The translations under genes and the position numbers were made by a program. A stretch of 41,122 nt of DNA from Paraburkholderia ginsengiterrae (GTDB lineage Bacteria > Pseudomonadota > Gammaproteobacteria > Burkholderiales > Burkholderiaceae): positions 1 through 41,122 of the forward strand of contig NZ_LXKA01000346.1 of NCBI RefSeq assembly GCF_001645125.1, read 5' to 3'. Each line of letters starts with the position of its first letter. Position 1 is the stretch's first letter. Under the pieces are notes generated by a model, which was given only the letters and a program-made list of their open reading frames with translations, was not told the DNA's origin and did not search any database. Positions 1 to 7,262 of this stretch are shown here, piece after piece.

Positions 1-987
1 GGTAGCGGTGGATCAGGTAGCGGTGGATCAGGTAGCGGTGGATCAGGCAGTGGCGGATCAGGCGGAGATGGATCGGGTAGTGGCGGATCGGGCAGCGGCG
101 GCACAGGCTCAGGAGGGGATGGCGGTAGTAGCGGAGGGACAGGTGGGCATCATGGTGGCGATGGCGGCCACGGTGATGGCGGCCACGGCGATGGCGGTCA
201 CGGTGATGGTGGCCATGGCGATGGCGGTCACGGTAATGGCGGTCACGGTGATGGCGACCACGGCGATGGCGGTCATGGCGCCGGCGGTCACGGCGATGGT
301 GGTCACGGCGATGGTGGTCACGGCGATGGTGGTCACGGCGACGGTGGCCACGGTGATGGCGGCCATGGAGATGGTGGTCACGGTGATGGTGGTCATGGCG
401 CCGGCGGTCACGGCGATGGTGGTCACGGCGATGGCGGTCACGGCGACGGTGGCCACGGTGATGGCGGCCATGGCGATGGTGGTCACGGCGATGGCGGTCA
501 CGGCGACGGTGGCCACGGCGACGGTGGCCACGGTGATGGCGGCCATGGAGATGGTGGTCACGGCGATGGCGGTCATGGCGCCGGCGGTCACGGTGACGGC
601 GGCCATGGCGACGGTGGTCACGGCGACGGCGGCCATGGCGACGGCGGTCATGGCGACGGCGGTCACGGTGACGGCGGTCATGGCGCCGGCGGTCACGGCG
701 ACGGTGGCCATGGTGATGGCGGTCATGGCGATGGCGGTCACGGCGCAGGCGGTCATGGCGACGGCGGTCATGGCGACGGTGGCCACGGCGATGGCGGTCA
801 TGGAGCAGGCGGTCACGGCGATGGCGGTCACGGCACAGGCGGCCGTGGTGATGGTGGTCATGGCGACGGCGGCCACGGCGGCAAAGGCAGCAGCGGTTCC
901 GGCGCCGGCAACGCGGGCCAGGGTCACGGAGGCGGCTACGGCTCCGGCTCAGGCTCAGGCGGTCACGGCGGCGGCAACGGCCACTAA
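1..987 (+). CDS. Glycine/histidine/aspartate-rich pentapeptide-repeat protein (5'-truncated by window)
   Basis: Frame 1 is open from the first base to the TAA at 985-987, with no start codon in the window, so the N-terminus lies upstream. The visible 328 residues begin with Ser/Gly pentads (GSGGS type). From about residue 55 they become about 48 copies of a GGHGD pentad, with Ala, Asn or Thr sometimes replacing Asp. The end is a non-repetitive Gly/Ser tail finishing GGNGH. Regular His and Asp at fixed spacing in a glycine background suggests an extended metal-binding or surface/matrix protein; that is inference. I recognise no named family. The other frames over this DNA are also open (the +2 frame to 1564 and a long minus-strand frame), but only because the DNA is a 15-bp repeat; frame 1 gives the coherent low-complexity protein and a sensible stop. 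Confidence 0.72.
   Translation, partial: GSGGSGSGGSGSGGSGSGGSGGDGSGSGGSGSGGTGSGGDGGSSGGTGGHHGGDGGHGDGGHGDGGHGDGGHGDGGHGNGGHGDGDHGDGGHGAGGHGDGGHGDGGHGDGGHGDGGHGDGGHGDGGHGDGGHGAGGHGDGGHGDGGHGDGGHGDGGHGDGGHGDGGHGDGGHGDGGHGDGGHGDGGHGDGGHGAGGHGDGGHGDGGHGDGGHGDGGHGDGGHGDGGHGAGGHGDGGHGDGGHGDGGHGAGGHGDGGHGDGGHGDGGHGAGGHGDGGHGTGGRGDGGHGDGGHGGKGSSGSGAGNAGQGHGGGYGSGSGSGGHGGGNGH
163..882 (+). repeat. 15-bp tandem repeat array, about 48 units
   Basis: Each unit encodes G-G-H-G-D/A. Units differ mainly at third codon positions (GGC/GGT, CAC/CAT, GAC/GAT), so the protein repeat is better conserved than the DNA repeat, which points to selection on the protein. A related 15-bp Ser/Gly array occupies roughly 1-60. 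The copy number could vary between strains by slippage. Confidence 0.85.
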
Positions 988-1379
988 CGAAGCAACGTCA
1001 AGGAGGCCATCGCGCGGAGGGCGGGAAACCCGGCCTCCCGCCGATGGCATCACGCAAAACGCGCGGACCGTCCACACCCCAGCGGCCCGCGCGCTCCATC
1101 AATCACTGAGTCCACGACCAGCGCGTCATACAGTGCGCCAAGCAAACAAGTTCAGTCATCGAAAGCACTCGCCAGAATCGGATTCCTCTCTCGCCCAACG
1201 ACTCGCAGACAACATCCCGCGTCGACCGTCAAACCCCGCAGCCGGCTCACAACAGACACCTCCCACTTACGCACACCCAGCCGCTCGTGTTCAAATACCG
1301 CGGTCCAGCCCGCCCATGTCGAAGAGAACAATCGACGTAGCGGGCACATCGCAACGATCCATTGACCACGGAGTGCGCG
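988..1379. other. Gene-free stretch with one strong stem-loop (1006-1048)
   Basis: No convincing gene lies between the repeat protein and the nitrilase. At 1006-1048 an outer GCCATCG/CGATGGC stem encloses a further G-rich/C-rich stem, starting 18 bases after the upstream stop codon. No T-run follows, so it is at best a weak or Rho-assisted terminator, or a 3' stabilising hairpin. I see no clear promoter for the nitrilase gene in the remainder. Confidence 0.45.
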
Positions 1380-2234
1380 TTGAATCTCAAACAGGCATCG
1401 TTACCGCAAACCTCGTTGCGTATTGCAGCCGCCCAGGCGCAGCCCGTTTGCGGCGACGTCGCGGCCAACATTGCCAGAACCGCCGAACTAACCATTCTGG
1501 CCGCGACCCGCGGCGCGAAAGTGGTGGTGTTTCCCGAGAAATTCCTGAGCGGCTACGAACCTGACCTGATCGCAAGCGACCCCGCGAAATACGCGTTCGA
1601 CGCAAACGACGCGCGGCTCGAACCGATTCGGCAAGTGTGCCGGCAGCACGAGATTGCCGTGATCGTCGGTGCCGCGACGCGTGGCGCGGGTGGCCTGCAC
1701 ATTTCTTCGCTGGTGTTCAGCCGTTCCGGCGAGCAACTCGAGCCGTATCACAAGCAATACCTCTACAGCAGCGAGACAAAGTTCTATCAGCCGGGCACGC
1801 AAGGCCGCATGCTGGAAATCGATGGATGGCGGCTCGCACTCGGCGTCTGCTATGACTCGGGCTTTCCGGAGCACGCACGGCTCGCGGCGGTCAACGGCGC
1901 GCATGCATATCTGGTGAGCGCGCTCTTCAGCGTGAAGACGGGCTATCACCAGTCGCGTATCTGGATCCCCGCACGTGCTTTCGACAACACCCTGTACGCG
2001 CTATTGTCGAATCACGTTGGCACAACCGGCGGTTGGGACACGTGTGGTGCGAGCGCAATCTGGAGTCCGTATGGCGACGTCGTCGCGCAAGCGAGCCGTG
2101 ACCGCGAAGAAGTGATTACCGCGCTACTCGATCCGGCCGTGCTGGCCGGCGTCCGCGAGCACGAAACCATGCTCGCGGACTTCAACGCGCGCGGCGTCGA
2201 GGCAACTGACTACGCGATACAACGTCTGGACTAA
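1380..2234 (+). CDS. Carbon-nitrogen hydrolase (nitrilase superfamily)
   Basis: Predicted cytoplasmic C-N hydrolase that cleaves amide or carbamoyl C-N bonds through a Glu-Lys-Cys triad. The triad is visible: Glu53 in FPEKFLSGYE, Lys125 in EPYHKQYLY and Cys157 in LGVCYDSGFPE. The length, 284 residues, is normal for the superfamily. No ATG is suitable. A TTG at 1380 has GGAG seven bases upstream; an in-frame TTG at 1362 would add six residues but has no ribosome-binding site, so I prefer 1380. The gene stands alone, followed by an independently started FKBP gene. The exact substrate cannot be read; omega-amidase, carbamoylputrescine amidase or a generic amidase are all possible. Confidence 0.88.
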   Translation: MNLKQASLPQTSLRIAAAQAQPVCGDVAANIARTAELTILAATRGAKVVVFPEKFLSGYEPDLIASDPAKYAFDANDARLEPIRQVCRQHEIAVIVGAATRGAGGLHISSLVFSRSGEQLEPYHKQYLYSSETKFYQPGTQGRMLEIDGWRLALGVCYDSGFPEHARLAAVNGAHAYLVSALFSVKTGYHQSRIWIPARAFDNTLYALLSNHVGTTGGWDTCGASAIWSPYGDVVAQASRDREEVITALLDPAVLAGVREHETMLADFNARGVEATDYAIQRLD

Positions 2235-2358
2235 CGCGCGACACTTTCCTTCGCTGGAACAGACCGTCCGGCGAGACAGTTTTCTTCGTTTTACCCGATG
2301 GTGGTGCGTCACATGCGATCCGTTACAATGGGACGCACTTCCCACCTGGAGACTTGCT

Positions 2359-2763
2359 TTGAAATCTATTGTTGCTCTGCTGGCTGCGACTGTTCTTTCT
2401 TCAACGGCTATGGCCGCCGGGCCGACTACCGAAAAACTGCCTTCCGGCGTTGTGGTTGAACACCTGACGGTGGGCACGGGCGCTCAACCCGCTGCTGAAG
2501 ACGTCGTGAAGGTCAACTACCGCGGCACGCTGGCTAACGGTACCGAGTTCGATAGTTCGGCGAAGCACGGCGGCCCGGCCACTTTCCCGCTGAATCGCGT
2601 GATTCCGTGCTGGACGCAAGGCGTGCAGAAGATGAAGGTGGGCGGCAAGGCAAAACTGACTTGCCCCGCAGCTACCGCATACGGTGAGCGCGGCGTCGGT
2701 CCGATTCCGCCGAACAGCGATCTGACCTTCGAAGTCGAACTGGTCGGCATCGTCAACAAGTAA
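2359..2763 (+). CDS. Secreted FKBP-type peptidyl-prolyl cis-trans isomerase
   Basis: Catalyses cis-trans isomerisation of X-Pro bonds during folding of exported proteins. The 134-residue product starts at TTG 2359 with GGAG at 2348-2351, spacing seven. The first ~20 residues form a signal peptide ending AMA, so the mature enzyme is a single periplasmic FKBP domain of about 114 residues. Family motifs are present: VKVNYRGTLANGTEFDSS, the FPLNRVIPCWTQGVQKM segment and the C-terminal AYGERGVGPIPPNSDLTFEVEL. It lacks the N-terminal dimerisation domain of FkpA/Mip, so it is the minimal form. It is monocistronic, with a strong terminator immediately downstream. Confidence 0.93.
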   Translation: MKSIVALLAATVLSSTAMAAGPTTEKLPSGVVVEHLTVGTGAQPAAEDVVKVNYRGTLANGTEFDSSAKHGGPATFPLNRVIPCWTQGVQKMKVGGKAKLTCPAATAYGERGVGPIPPNSDLTFEVELVGIVNK

Positions 2764-2788
2764 TTCTCGAAAACGAGAACCGAGACTA

Positions 2789-2825
2789 AGCCCCGCTTAG
2801 GCTACGCCAGCGGGGCTTTTCTTTT
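2789..2825 (+). terminator. Rho-independent terminator of the FKBP gene
   Basis: Nine-base-pair stem AGCCCCGCT (2789-2797) with AGCGGGGCT (2809-2817), an 11-base loop, then a T-rich tail to 2825. It starts 26 bases after the stop codon. Confidence 0.9.
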
Positions 2826-2863
2826 ACCGGGCATCGAATCTGCCCACTGACACGCATGCTGCA

Positions 2864-3325
2864 ATGAAACGCGACGACAAAGCGGTACAGGTGGCCACGA
2901 TCGGATTCACCGGCAAGAGCGCGCAGGAGTTTTTCGACCTGCTGAAAAACGCACATGTGCGCACGGTTCTCGACATCCGCCTGAGTAACACGTCGCAACT
3001 CGCCGGCTTTGCGAAGAAACAGGATCTGCCTTTCTTCCTCGACAAAATATGCGGCGCCGGCTACGTGGAAATGCCGGAGCTGGCGCCCGAGCCGGACCTG
3101 TTCAAGCGCTACAAGGCGAACGAAATGAAGTGGGACGAGTTCGCCGCCGCCTACGTCGACGTCATTGCGAAGCGCCGCGTGGAAAGCAATCTGGACATCG
3201 ATCTATTCCGCTCGGCGTGCCTGCTTTGCAGTGAACATTTACCTCATCACTGTCACCGGCAGATCGCGCTCGAATACCTGAATTCACAGTGGAATAGCCG
3301 CCTGAAAATTACCCACCTGACCTGA
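2864..3325 (+). CDS. DUF488 family protein
   Basis: A 153-residue cytoplasmic protein of the DUF488 family. Hallmarks are an early TIGFTGKSAQEF segment, a VLDIRLSN motif and a late Cys-rich signature, LLCSEHLPHHCHR, followed by a predicted helix. The family has conserved Cys and His residues that look like a metal or active site, but its reaction is not established. The start has only a weak ribosome-binding site (GCATGCTGCA before the ATG). It lies just after the FKBP terminator and appears to be its own transcription unit. Confidence 0.85.
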   Translation: MKRDDKAVQVATIGFTGKSAQEFFDLLKNAHVRTVLDIRLSNTSQLAGFAKKQDLPFFLDKICGAGYVEMPELAPEPDLFKRYKANEMKWDEFAAAYVDVIAKRRVESNLDIDLFRSACLLCSEHLPHHCHRQIALEYLNSQWNSRLKITHLT

Positions 3326-3373
3326 TCGCCCATTCAATGGGGGCGCATTTCCGAAGAGCGAGAAAGCCGGATC

Positions 3374-3604
3374 TCACTCGGTCGACGTAAAGAGCATGGA
3401 CACATAGACAATAGTGGACACGATCGTAATGCCAACTCCCACGAGGACTTTGGTGCGATTGAACTCCAGCCCGCCGTTAATGGCCACGCCGATACCCACT
3501 ACCGAAGTCAGCGTGCCGATTGTCGCAAGCACGACGTGAGCCTTGCTGCTTATCAACTTGCGCCGAGGCGGACTTGCACCTTCTTTCCATTGCTCGAGTT
3601 TCAT
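3374..3604 (-). CDS. Small two-helix membrane protein, unknown function
   Basis: 76 residues. A charged N-terminus (MKLEQWKEGASPPRRK) precedes two hydrophobic stretches, roughly residues 24-44 and 52-72, so it is probably an inner-membrane hairpin. The start is supported by AAGGA eight bases upstream on the minus strand. It converges on the DUF488 gene with a 48-bp gap. I do not recognise the family, and short length leaves some doubt. Confidence 0.6.
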   Translation of the reverse strand: MKLEQWKEGASPPRRKLISSKAHVVLATIGTLTSVVGIGVAINGGLEFNRTKVLVGVGITIVSTIVYVSMLFTSTE

Positions 3605-3954
3605 TGGAATTATCCTTTTATCGCGTGTAGAGGCCCCAAGTTCTGAATTGGAGGATGTGACCCGGTATGCCCTCGCGCATTACGAACATCTTCCAATTGA
3701 ACCAAGCATAGTCGAGCCGCCGGACAGTGCAAATAATAAACACGGGAAAAAGTGGCACCTGATTGTCACAAGTCTATTTATCAGCATGACGGCTGGACGC
3801 TGGCCAGGGCTGGAAAACAGGACCGCGCGGTGTTTTTTTAAAGTCTCGCCGGGCTCGGTCGTCTACTATCTAGTCACGCGCCGACGCGGCACCGGCCTTG
3901 CCACGCAGTCTGGAAGACGCAACTGTCATTCGTCGCGCATCAGGAGCAATTCCC
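3605..3954. other. Gene-free stretch between divergent genes
   Basis: 350 bp between the starts of the small membrane protein (minus) and the DUF6765-like gene (plus). It must hold both promoters, but I cannot identify convincing -35/-10 pairs. The sequence around 3725-3790 is more AT-rich than the flanks. An ORF running through here in the plus direction (from 3543) has no protein-like character. Confidence 0.5.
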
Positions 3955-5028
3955 ATGAATATCGACTTCCACTATGGAGTGGTGTATATCGCTGCCCGCG
4001 TCGGCGGAATGCCGGCCGGGGATGCCATCACCGTGGCGCACGCCTGCCAGTACGTCGACGACGCGACGACCGCCGGCATACTGCGCTTCAAGGGCGGAGA
4101 GACTTTCGAGCGCTTCGCCACCGCGCACAAACTATTCGATTACGCCACCACGGAAGACGACAAGAACCGTCTGGTGTGGACGCCATTTCATTTCCTGCCG
4201 GCGGCCGAAGGCACGACACTGCACGAAAAAGCCATATGCCGTCCAGATAGCGTGGTCGCGCGCGAGGTCGTGCGGCGGGCGATCCGGCAGCAGGGAACGG
4301 CGACAGGTTTGCACCGCCTCGGTGTGACGCTTCACACGTATGTCGACACCTGGGCGCACCAGGGATTCGCGGGAATTGAAAGCCCGGGGAACCGGGTTCA
4401 TTTGCTGGAAGCGCAGGACTGCACGCGCAAAGGCTGGCTGGCGAGGCTCAAACTCGCCACCGAGCATCTGATTGAACACGTCGAGGAGGATGTCCTTACC
4501 ATCGCGCTACCCGTCGGACATGGCGCCGCTTTGCACTATCCCGATCAGCCGTGGGCAAAATGGCACTATATCGACGGTAGAAACGAGTTCGTCCAGCGGC
4601 ACAATTTGCCGGAATTCGTGCAGGCGGCCGAGATGACGTGCCGAGTAGTGCGTGCTTATCTGGCGAAGCGGGAGGATTTCGAAACGCAGCCCGGCCTGCC
4701 GGACAATGTGAAAGACGTGCTCACGAATCTGCTCGACACCAATCGGAACGAGGACGACAACGCGCGTCTGCTGCACATCCGCAACGTGGTGGAGAGCGGC
4801 GGTATTCCCGGTTTGAAAGAGTCGATTCCCGAGTATGTGCCCAAAGGGGTGGGCTCCTGGAAGTACAAAGCCACTGGTTTGACGCACGACGACGACACCG
4901 GCGACGATCCGGAGTGGACGGAAGCCTTTGAGAATAGCGATTACCGGCTATTTCACGACGCGGTAAAGGAGCACCGTTTCGTGACGACGCAGGAGATTTT
5001 GCCGTCGCACGGATTGCGGATTGCGTGA
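3955..5028 (+). CDS. DUF6765-like protein with His/Asp-rich putative metal site
   Basis: 357 residues, no signal peptide. It opens with MNIDFHYGVVYIAAR, an N-terminus I associate with DUF6765 proteins. Further conserved-looking polar positions are CQYVDDATT (33-39), HF near 79, His120, and the block at 127-135 (HTYVDTWAH). The His-x3-Asp-x3-His arrangement plus N-terminal DFH resembles the metal ligands of zinc-dependent phospholipase C/S1-P1 nuclease folds; that analogy is mine. The start is fixed by AGGAG at 3942-3946, eight bases before the ATG. A longer in-frame start at 3898 has no such site. Function unknown. Confidence 0.72.
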   Translation: MNIDFHYGVVYIAARVGGMPAGDAITVAHACQYVDDATTAGILRFKGGETFERFATAHKLFDYATTEDDKNRLVWTPFHFLPAAEGTTLHEKAICRPDSVVAREVVRRAIRQQGTATGLHRLGVTLHTYVDTWAHQGFAGIESPGNRVHLLEAQDCTRKGWLARLKLATEHLIEHVEEDVLTIALPVGHGAALHYPDQPWAKWHYIDGRNEFVQRHNLPEFVQAAEMTCRVVRAYLAKREDFETQPGLPDNVKDVLTNLLDTNRNEDDNARLLHIRNVVESGGIPGLKESIPEYVPKGVGSWKYKATGLTHDDDTGDDPEWTEAFENSDYRLFHDAVKEHRFVTTQEILPSHGLRIA

Positions 5029-5030
5029 AC

Positions 5031-5048
5031 GGGGCGGCGGGACGCCCC
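5031..5048. terminator. GC hairpin between converging genes (weak terminator candidate)
   Basis: Perfect six-base stem GGGGCG/CGCCCC with a six-base loop, two bases after the stop of the DUF6765-like gene and downstream of the convergent 5130-5435 gene. No T-run follows in either direction, so intrinsic termination is uncertain. Confidence 0.35.
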
Positions 5049-5129
5049 GAATTCCTCCGCTATTGCGCCCATTCATCTGAATGTACCGCGACAGTGTGAT
5101 TGTATGAAGTGACGCTATTCAGCGCCGTT

Positions 5130-5435
5130 TCAATAGCCGTTCCAGTGACGCTCACGCCATTCATGTTCCCGCCACTGCTCGCGGCGCCACTCGTGTTCCC
5201 GCCATTCGCGGCGTTCGCGCCACTCGCGCGCACGCCAGTCGCCGTAGCCGTAGCCGTAGCCGTAGCCGCCGTAGACAACCGGAACCGGAGCCGGTTGCGC
5301 GACATAGACCGGCGGCGACGCAATCACGCCGACTGGAATACCGACTCCAACAGCCACATCCACGTGCGCCGATGCCGCCGACGATGCGGCCAGCACGGCC
5401 AGACCCAATACTGCGCCAACGATCTTTGTATTCAT
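5130..5435 (-). CDS. Small secreted Tyr/Gly- and Arg/Trp-repeat protein
   Basis: 101 residues. A signal peptide (MNTKIVGAVLGLAVLAASSA, then ASA) leads to a Val/Pro-rich stretch, a YGYGYGYGD run and a C-terminal half of repeated WRERREWREHEW units ending HWNGY. The start at 5435 is set by GGGAG eight bases upstream; an in-frame extension to 5555 has no ribosome-binding site and would bury the signal peptide. Proteins of this build are common in Burkholderia genomes as hypothetical envelope proteins. The basic aromatic tail may bind anionic surface polymers, which is a guess. Confidence 0.75.
   Translation of the reverse strand: MNTKIVGAVLGLAVLAASSAASAHVDVAVGVGIPVGVIASPPVYVAQPAPVPVVYGGYGYGYGYGDWRAREWRERREWREHEWRREQWREHEWRERHWNGY
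5241..5273. repeat. Hexanucleotide GCCGTA tandem repeat inside CDS
   Basis: Four perfect GCCGTA copies (5241-5264) and one imperfect copy. They encode the Tyr-Gly run of the minus-strand secreted protein. Changes of whole units would keep the frame and only lengthen or shorten the run. Confidence 0.8.
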
Positions 5436-5934
5436 GATGATTTCTCCCAATACATCGAAGTGCGATGCGTCCGATAACTCCACGTTTGCCAGAGAGCTTT
5501 GCCGCTGACTGACTACGGTTTTGAGTGTAGAAGGACAACCCGGACACAGGTGCAACAGCGCTGCGAGATTGGTAACGCGGGATTACCGAGGCCTGGGGTC
5601 GAGTACTTCGCCGCCGGCGGGATGAGTTAAGCGGGTCGCCATTGCACAATCCCTCTTAATTCGGACCCACGCCAACGCACCAGAACAATAAAATATTCTA
5701 TGACTCTCCTTTGAATCTCCGAATGCTTGCCTATAGTGCAAGTACGAAGTGTCTACGCAGCCGTTCCTCCCACGTATTGGAGAAAACAGGCGGCAGCGGA
5801 GTAAAGGAGACGAAAGTTCGTACTCCACCGGATGCGCAATAGAAGTGGAATCGTGTCTTAATGGCGACGCCAATCTGCCTTTCTTGCGTCATTCGTGGCA
5901 TAGTTCGGTCGATTACCACATAAGGAGCAATCAA
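5436..5934. other. Divergent intergenic region upstream of the H-NS gene
   Basis: About 500 bp between the secreted repeat protein (minus) and the H-NS gene (plus). It contains an AT-rich patch near 5685-5705. The H-NS reading frame stays open upstream to 5749, but the translated extension is not protein-like and lacks a ribosome-binding site. No convincing RNA gene or operator was seen. Confidence 0.45.
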
Positions 5935-6726
5935 ATGCCCACGTTAGAGCAAATCCAAGCAAAGCTTAAGAAGCTCCAGGCGCAAGCTGACATCCTTATT
6001 GCCAGGAAGGCGCAAGGCGCGGTGGACCAGATTCGCGAGTTGATGCTCAAGCATGGCCTGACTACCGCGGATATCGAAGCCAAGGCAAAGGCCGGCCGAG
6101 TCGCCAGAGGATTGCATGGCAACACCGGCAACGGCCACGCAAAAGGCGCCGGCGCCGGTAAGTCAGTGGCGAAGTACCGTGACAATAAAACCGGGGCGAC
6201 CTGGACAGGTCATGGCCGCGCGCCGGGTTGGATTGCCGGCGTGAAAGACCGCACTCAATTTCTGATTGAAGGCGCGAGCGAAACGAAGTCCCCGGCGAAA
6301 TCCGCAGTCACCCGCGCGAAGGGTGGCAAAGGTCAGCCCAAAGGCGCACAACCGCCCAAGTACCTCAATCCGAAAACCGGCGCCACCTGGAGCGGACGCG
6401 GACCGGCGCCCGCATGGCTCGCGACGGTCAAGGATCGCAGCAAATTCCTGATCGACGCCGCGGCGGCAGCTGCCGGCGGTGCCAGCCAGGCCGCCACGAA
6501 AGTCGCGAAGAAGGCCGGCAAGGTGAAGCCGGCAGCGGCCAAAAAGGCGGTCGCAAAGAAGGCAACCGCGGCCACCAGAAAAGTAGCGGCGAAGAAAAGC
6601 GCCGCAAAGCCGGCCGCGAAGAAGCGTGCCTCGGCCAAGTCGGTCCGTAAAGCGCCGGTGCGCAAGACCGCGGTCAAGGTCGAAACCACTGCGACGAGCG
6701 CCGCGGCAACGCCAGCCGGCGCGTGA
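5935..6726 (+). CDS. H-NS family nucleoid protein with two DNA-binding modules and an H1-like tail
   Basis: 263 residues. Residues 1-52 are the Burkholderiales-type H-NS oligomerisation helix region (MPTLEQIQAKLKKLQAQADI onward). Two copies of the H-NS C-terminal DNA-binding motif follow: KYRDNKTGATWTGHGRAPGW at about 80-99 and KYLNPKTGATWSGRGPAPAW at about 142-161. Both carry the minor-groove loop (GHGRAP, GRGPAP). Residues 175-263 are an Ala/Lys/Pro-rich tail with AAKK/KKAVAKK units like histone H1 or AlgP. AAGGAG seven bases before the ATG fixes the start. Expected role: xenogeneic silencing and chromosome compaction, with unusually strong DNA affinity inferred from three basic modules. 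It is followed 22 bp later by an unknown gene. Confidence 0.9.
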   Translation: MPTLEQIQAKLKKLQAQADILIARKAQGAVDQIRELMLKHGLTTADIEAKAKAGRVARGLHGNTGNGHAKGAGAGKSVAKYRDNKTGATWTGHGRAPGWIAGVKDRTQFLIEGASETKSPAKSAVTRAKGGKGQPKGAQPPKYLNPKTGATWSGRGPAPAWLATVKDRSKFLIDAAAAAAGGASQAATKVAKKAGKVKPAAAKKAVAKKATAATRKVAAKKSAAKPAAKKRASAKSVRKAPVRKTAVKVETTATSAAATPAGA

Positions 6727-6748
6727 GCGCGGCAGAGTAGGGAAGTCG

Positions 6749-7234
6749 ATGCCCAGCAATCCTGAAGCACCCCAGCAGGAAGACCAGGTCGTCCTGCTGG
6801 ACTCTGTTCCTCATCCGGCAGCCGATGCCGCCGAACCCTTCATCGTCGCCAGCGACCATCGCCTGATTCTGTGCTATCCAATTGCGGAATCCGACTTTGA
6901 ACGGTTCGGCCCATTCGATCCCGACGACGATCCCTTCTGCGCGGTGTTATTTCCCGACGCGGTGTTTCATCGGCTGGGGCCTCCGGGCGAAGTCGATCTC
7001 GAGGTTCATCCGCTCGCCTCCCAGGGGCTGGCCGGCTACTCGGTTCACGAAGTCATGAATTCGTCGCTCGCCGCCGAACTCGTGGCGATCGCCCCGGCGG
7101 GTTCGGCGCAACGCCATTTCGTCATTACGTTTCTGGAGTCGACGTTCGAGTGCGTGGCGTCGGACCATACGGTCGTCGGCGTCTTCGGCGCAGGCGAGAT
7201 TGCCATGCGGGAGGCGTTTTCGCTGGTCAGGTGA
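6749..7234 (+). CDS. Hypothetical acidic cytoplasmic protein
   Basis: 161 residues, no signal peptide or membrane segment, acidic (many Asp/Glu, e.g. FGPFDPDDDPF near residues 49-59). The predicted fold is mixed alpha/beta, and the sequence has one Cys in RHFVITFLESTFECVASDH. The ATG at 6749 is preceded by TAGGGAAG and lies 22 bp after the H-NS stop, so co-transcription with H-NS is likely. The reading frame extends upstream over the H-NS tail, but that part is a shadow of Lys/Ala codons. I do not recognise a family. Confidence 0.62.
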   Translation: MPSNPEAPQQEDQVVLLDSVPHPAADAAEPFIVASDHRLILCYPIAESDFERFGPFDPDDDPFCAVLFPDAVFHRLGPPGEVDLEVHPLASQGLAGYSVHEVMNSSLAAELVAIAPAGSAQRHFVITFLESTFECVASDHTVVGVFGAGEIAMREAFSLVR

Positions 7235-7262
7235 GAGGAGCGCGCGCAATGCGCCCCGGCGA

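Noticed and set aside
109-927. 272-residue minus-strand ORF across the repeat
   Set aside because: Ala/Val/Thr/Met reflection of the same 15-bp repeat, no ribosome-binding site and no family features.
8-1564. 518-residue plus-strand ORF (frame 2) rich in Val/Ala/Met
   Set aside because: It exists because the 15-bp repeat has no stops in this frame; it then runs through intergenic DNA into the nitrilase gene. Frame 1 gives the coherent Gly/His/Asp protein.
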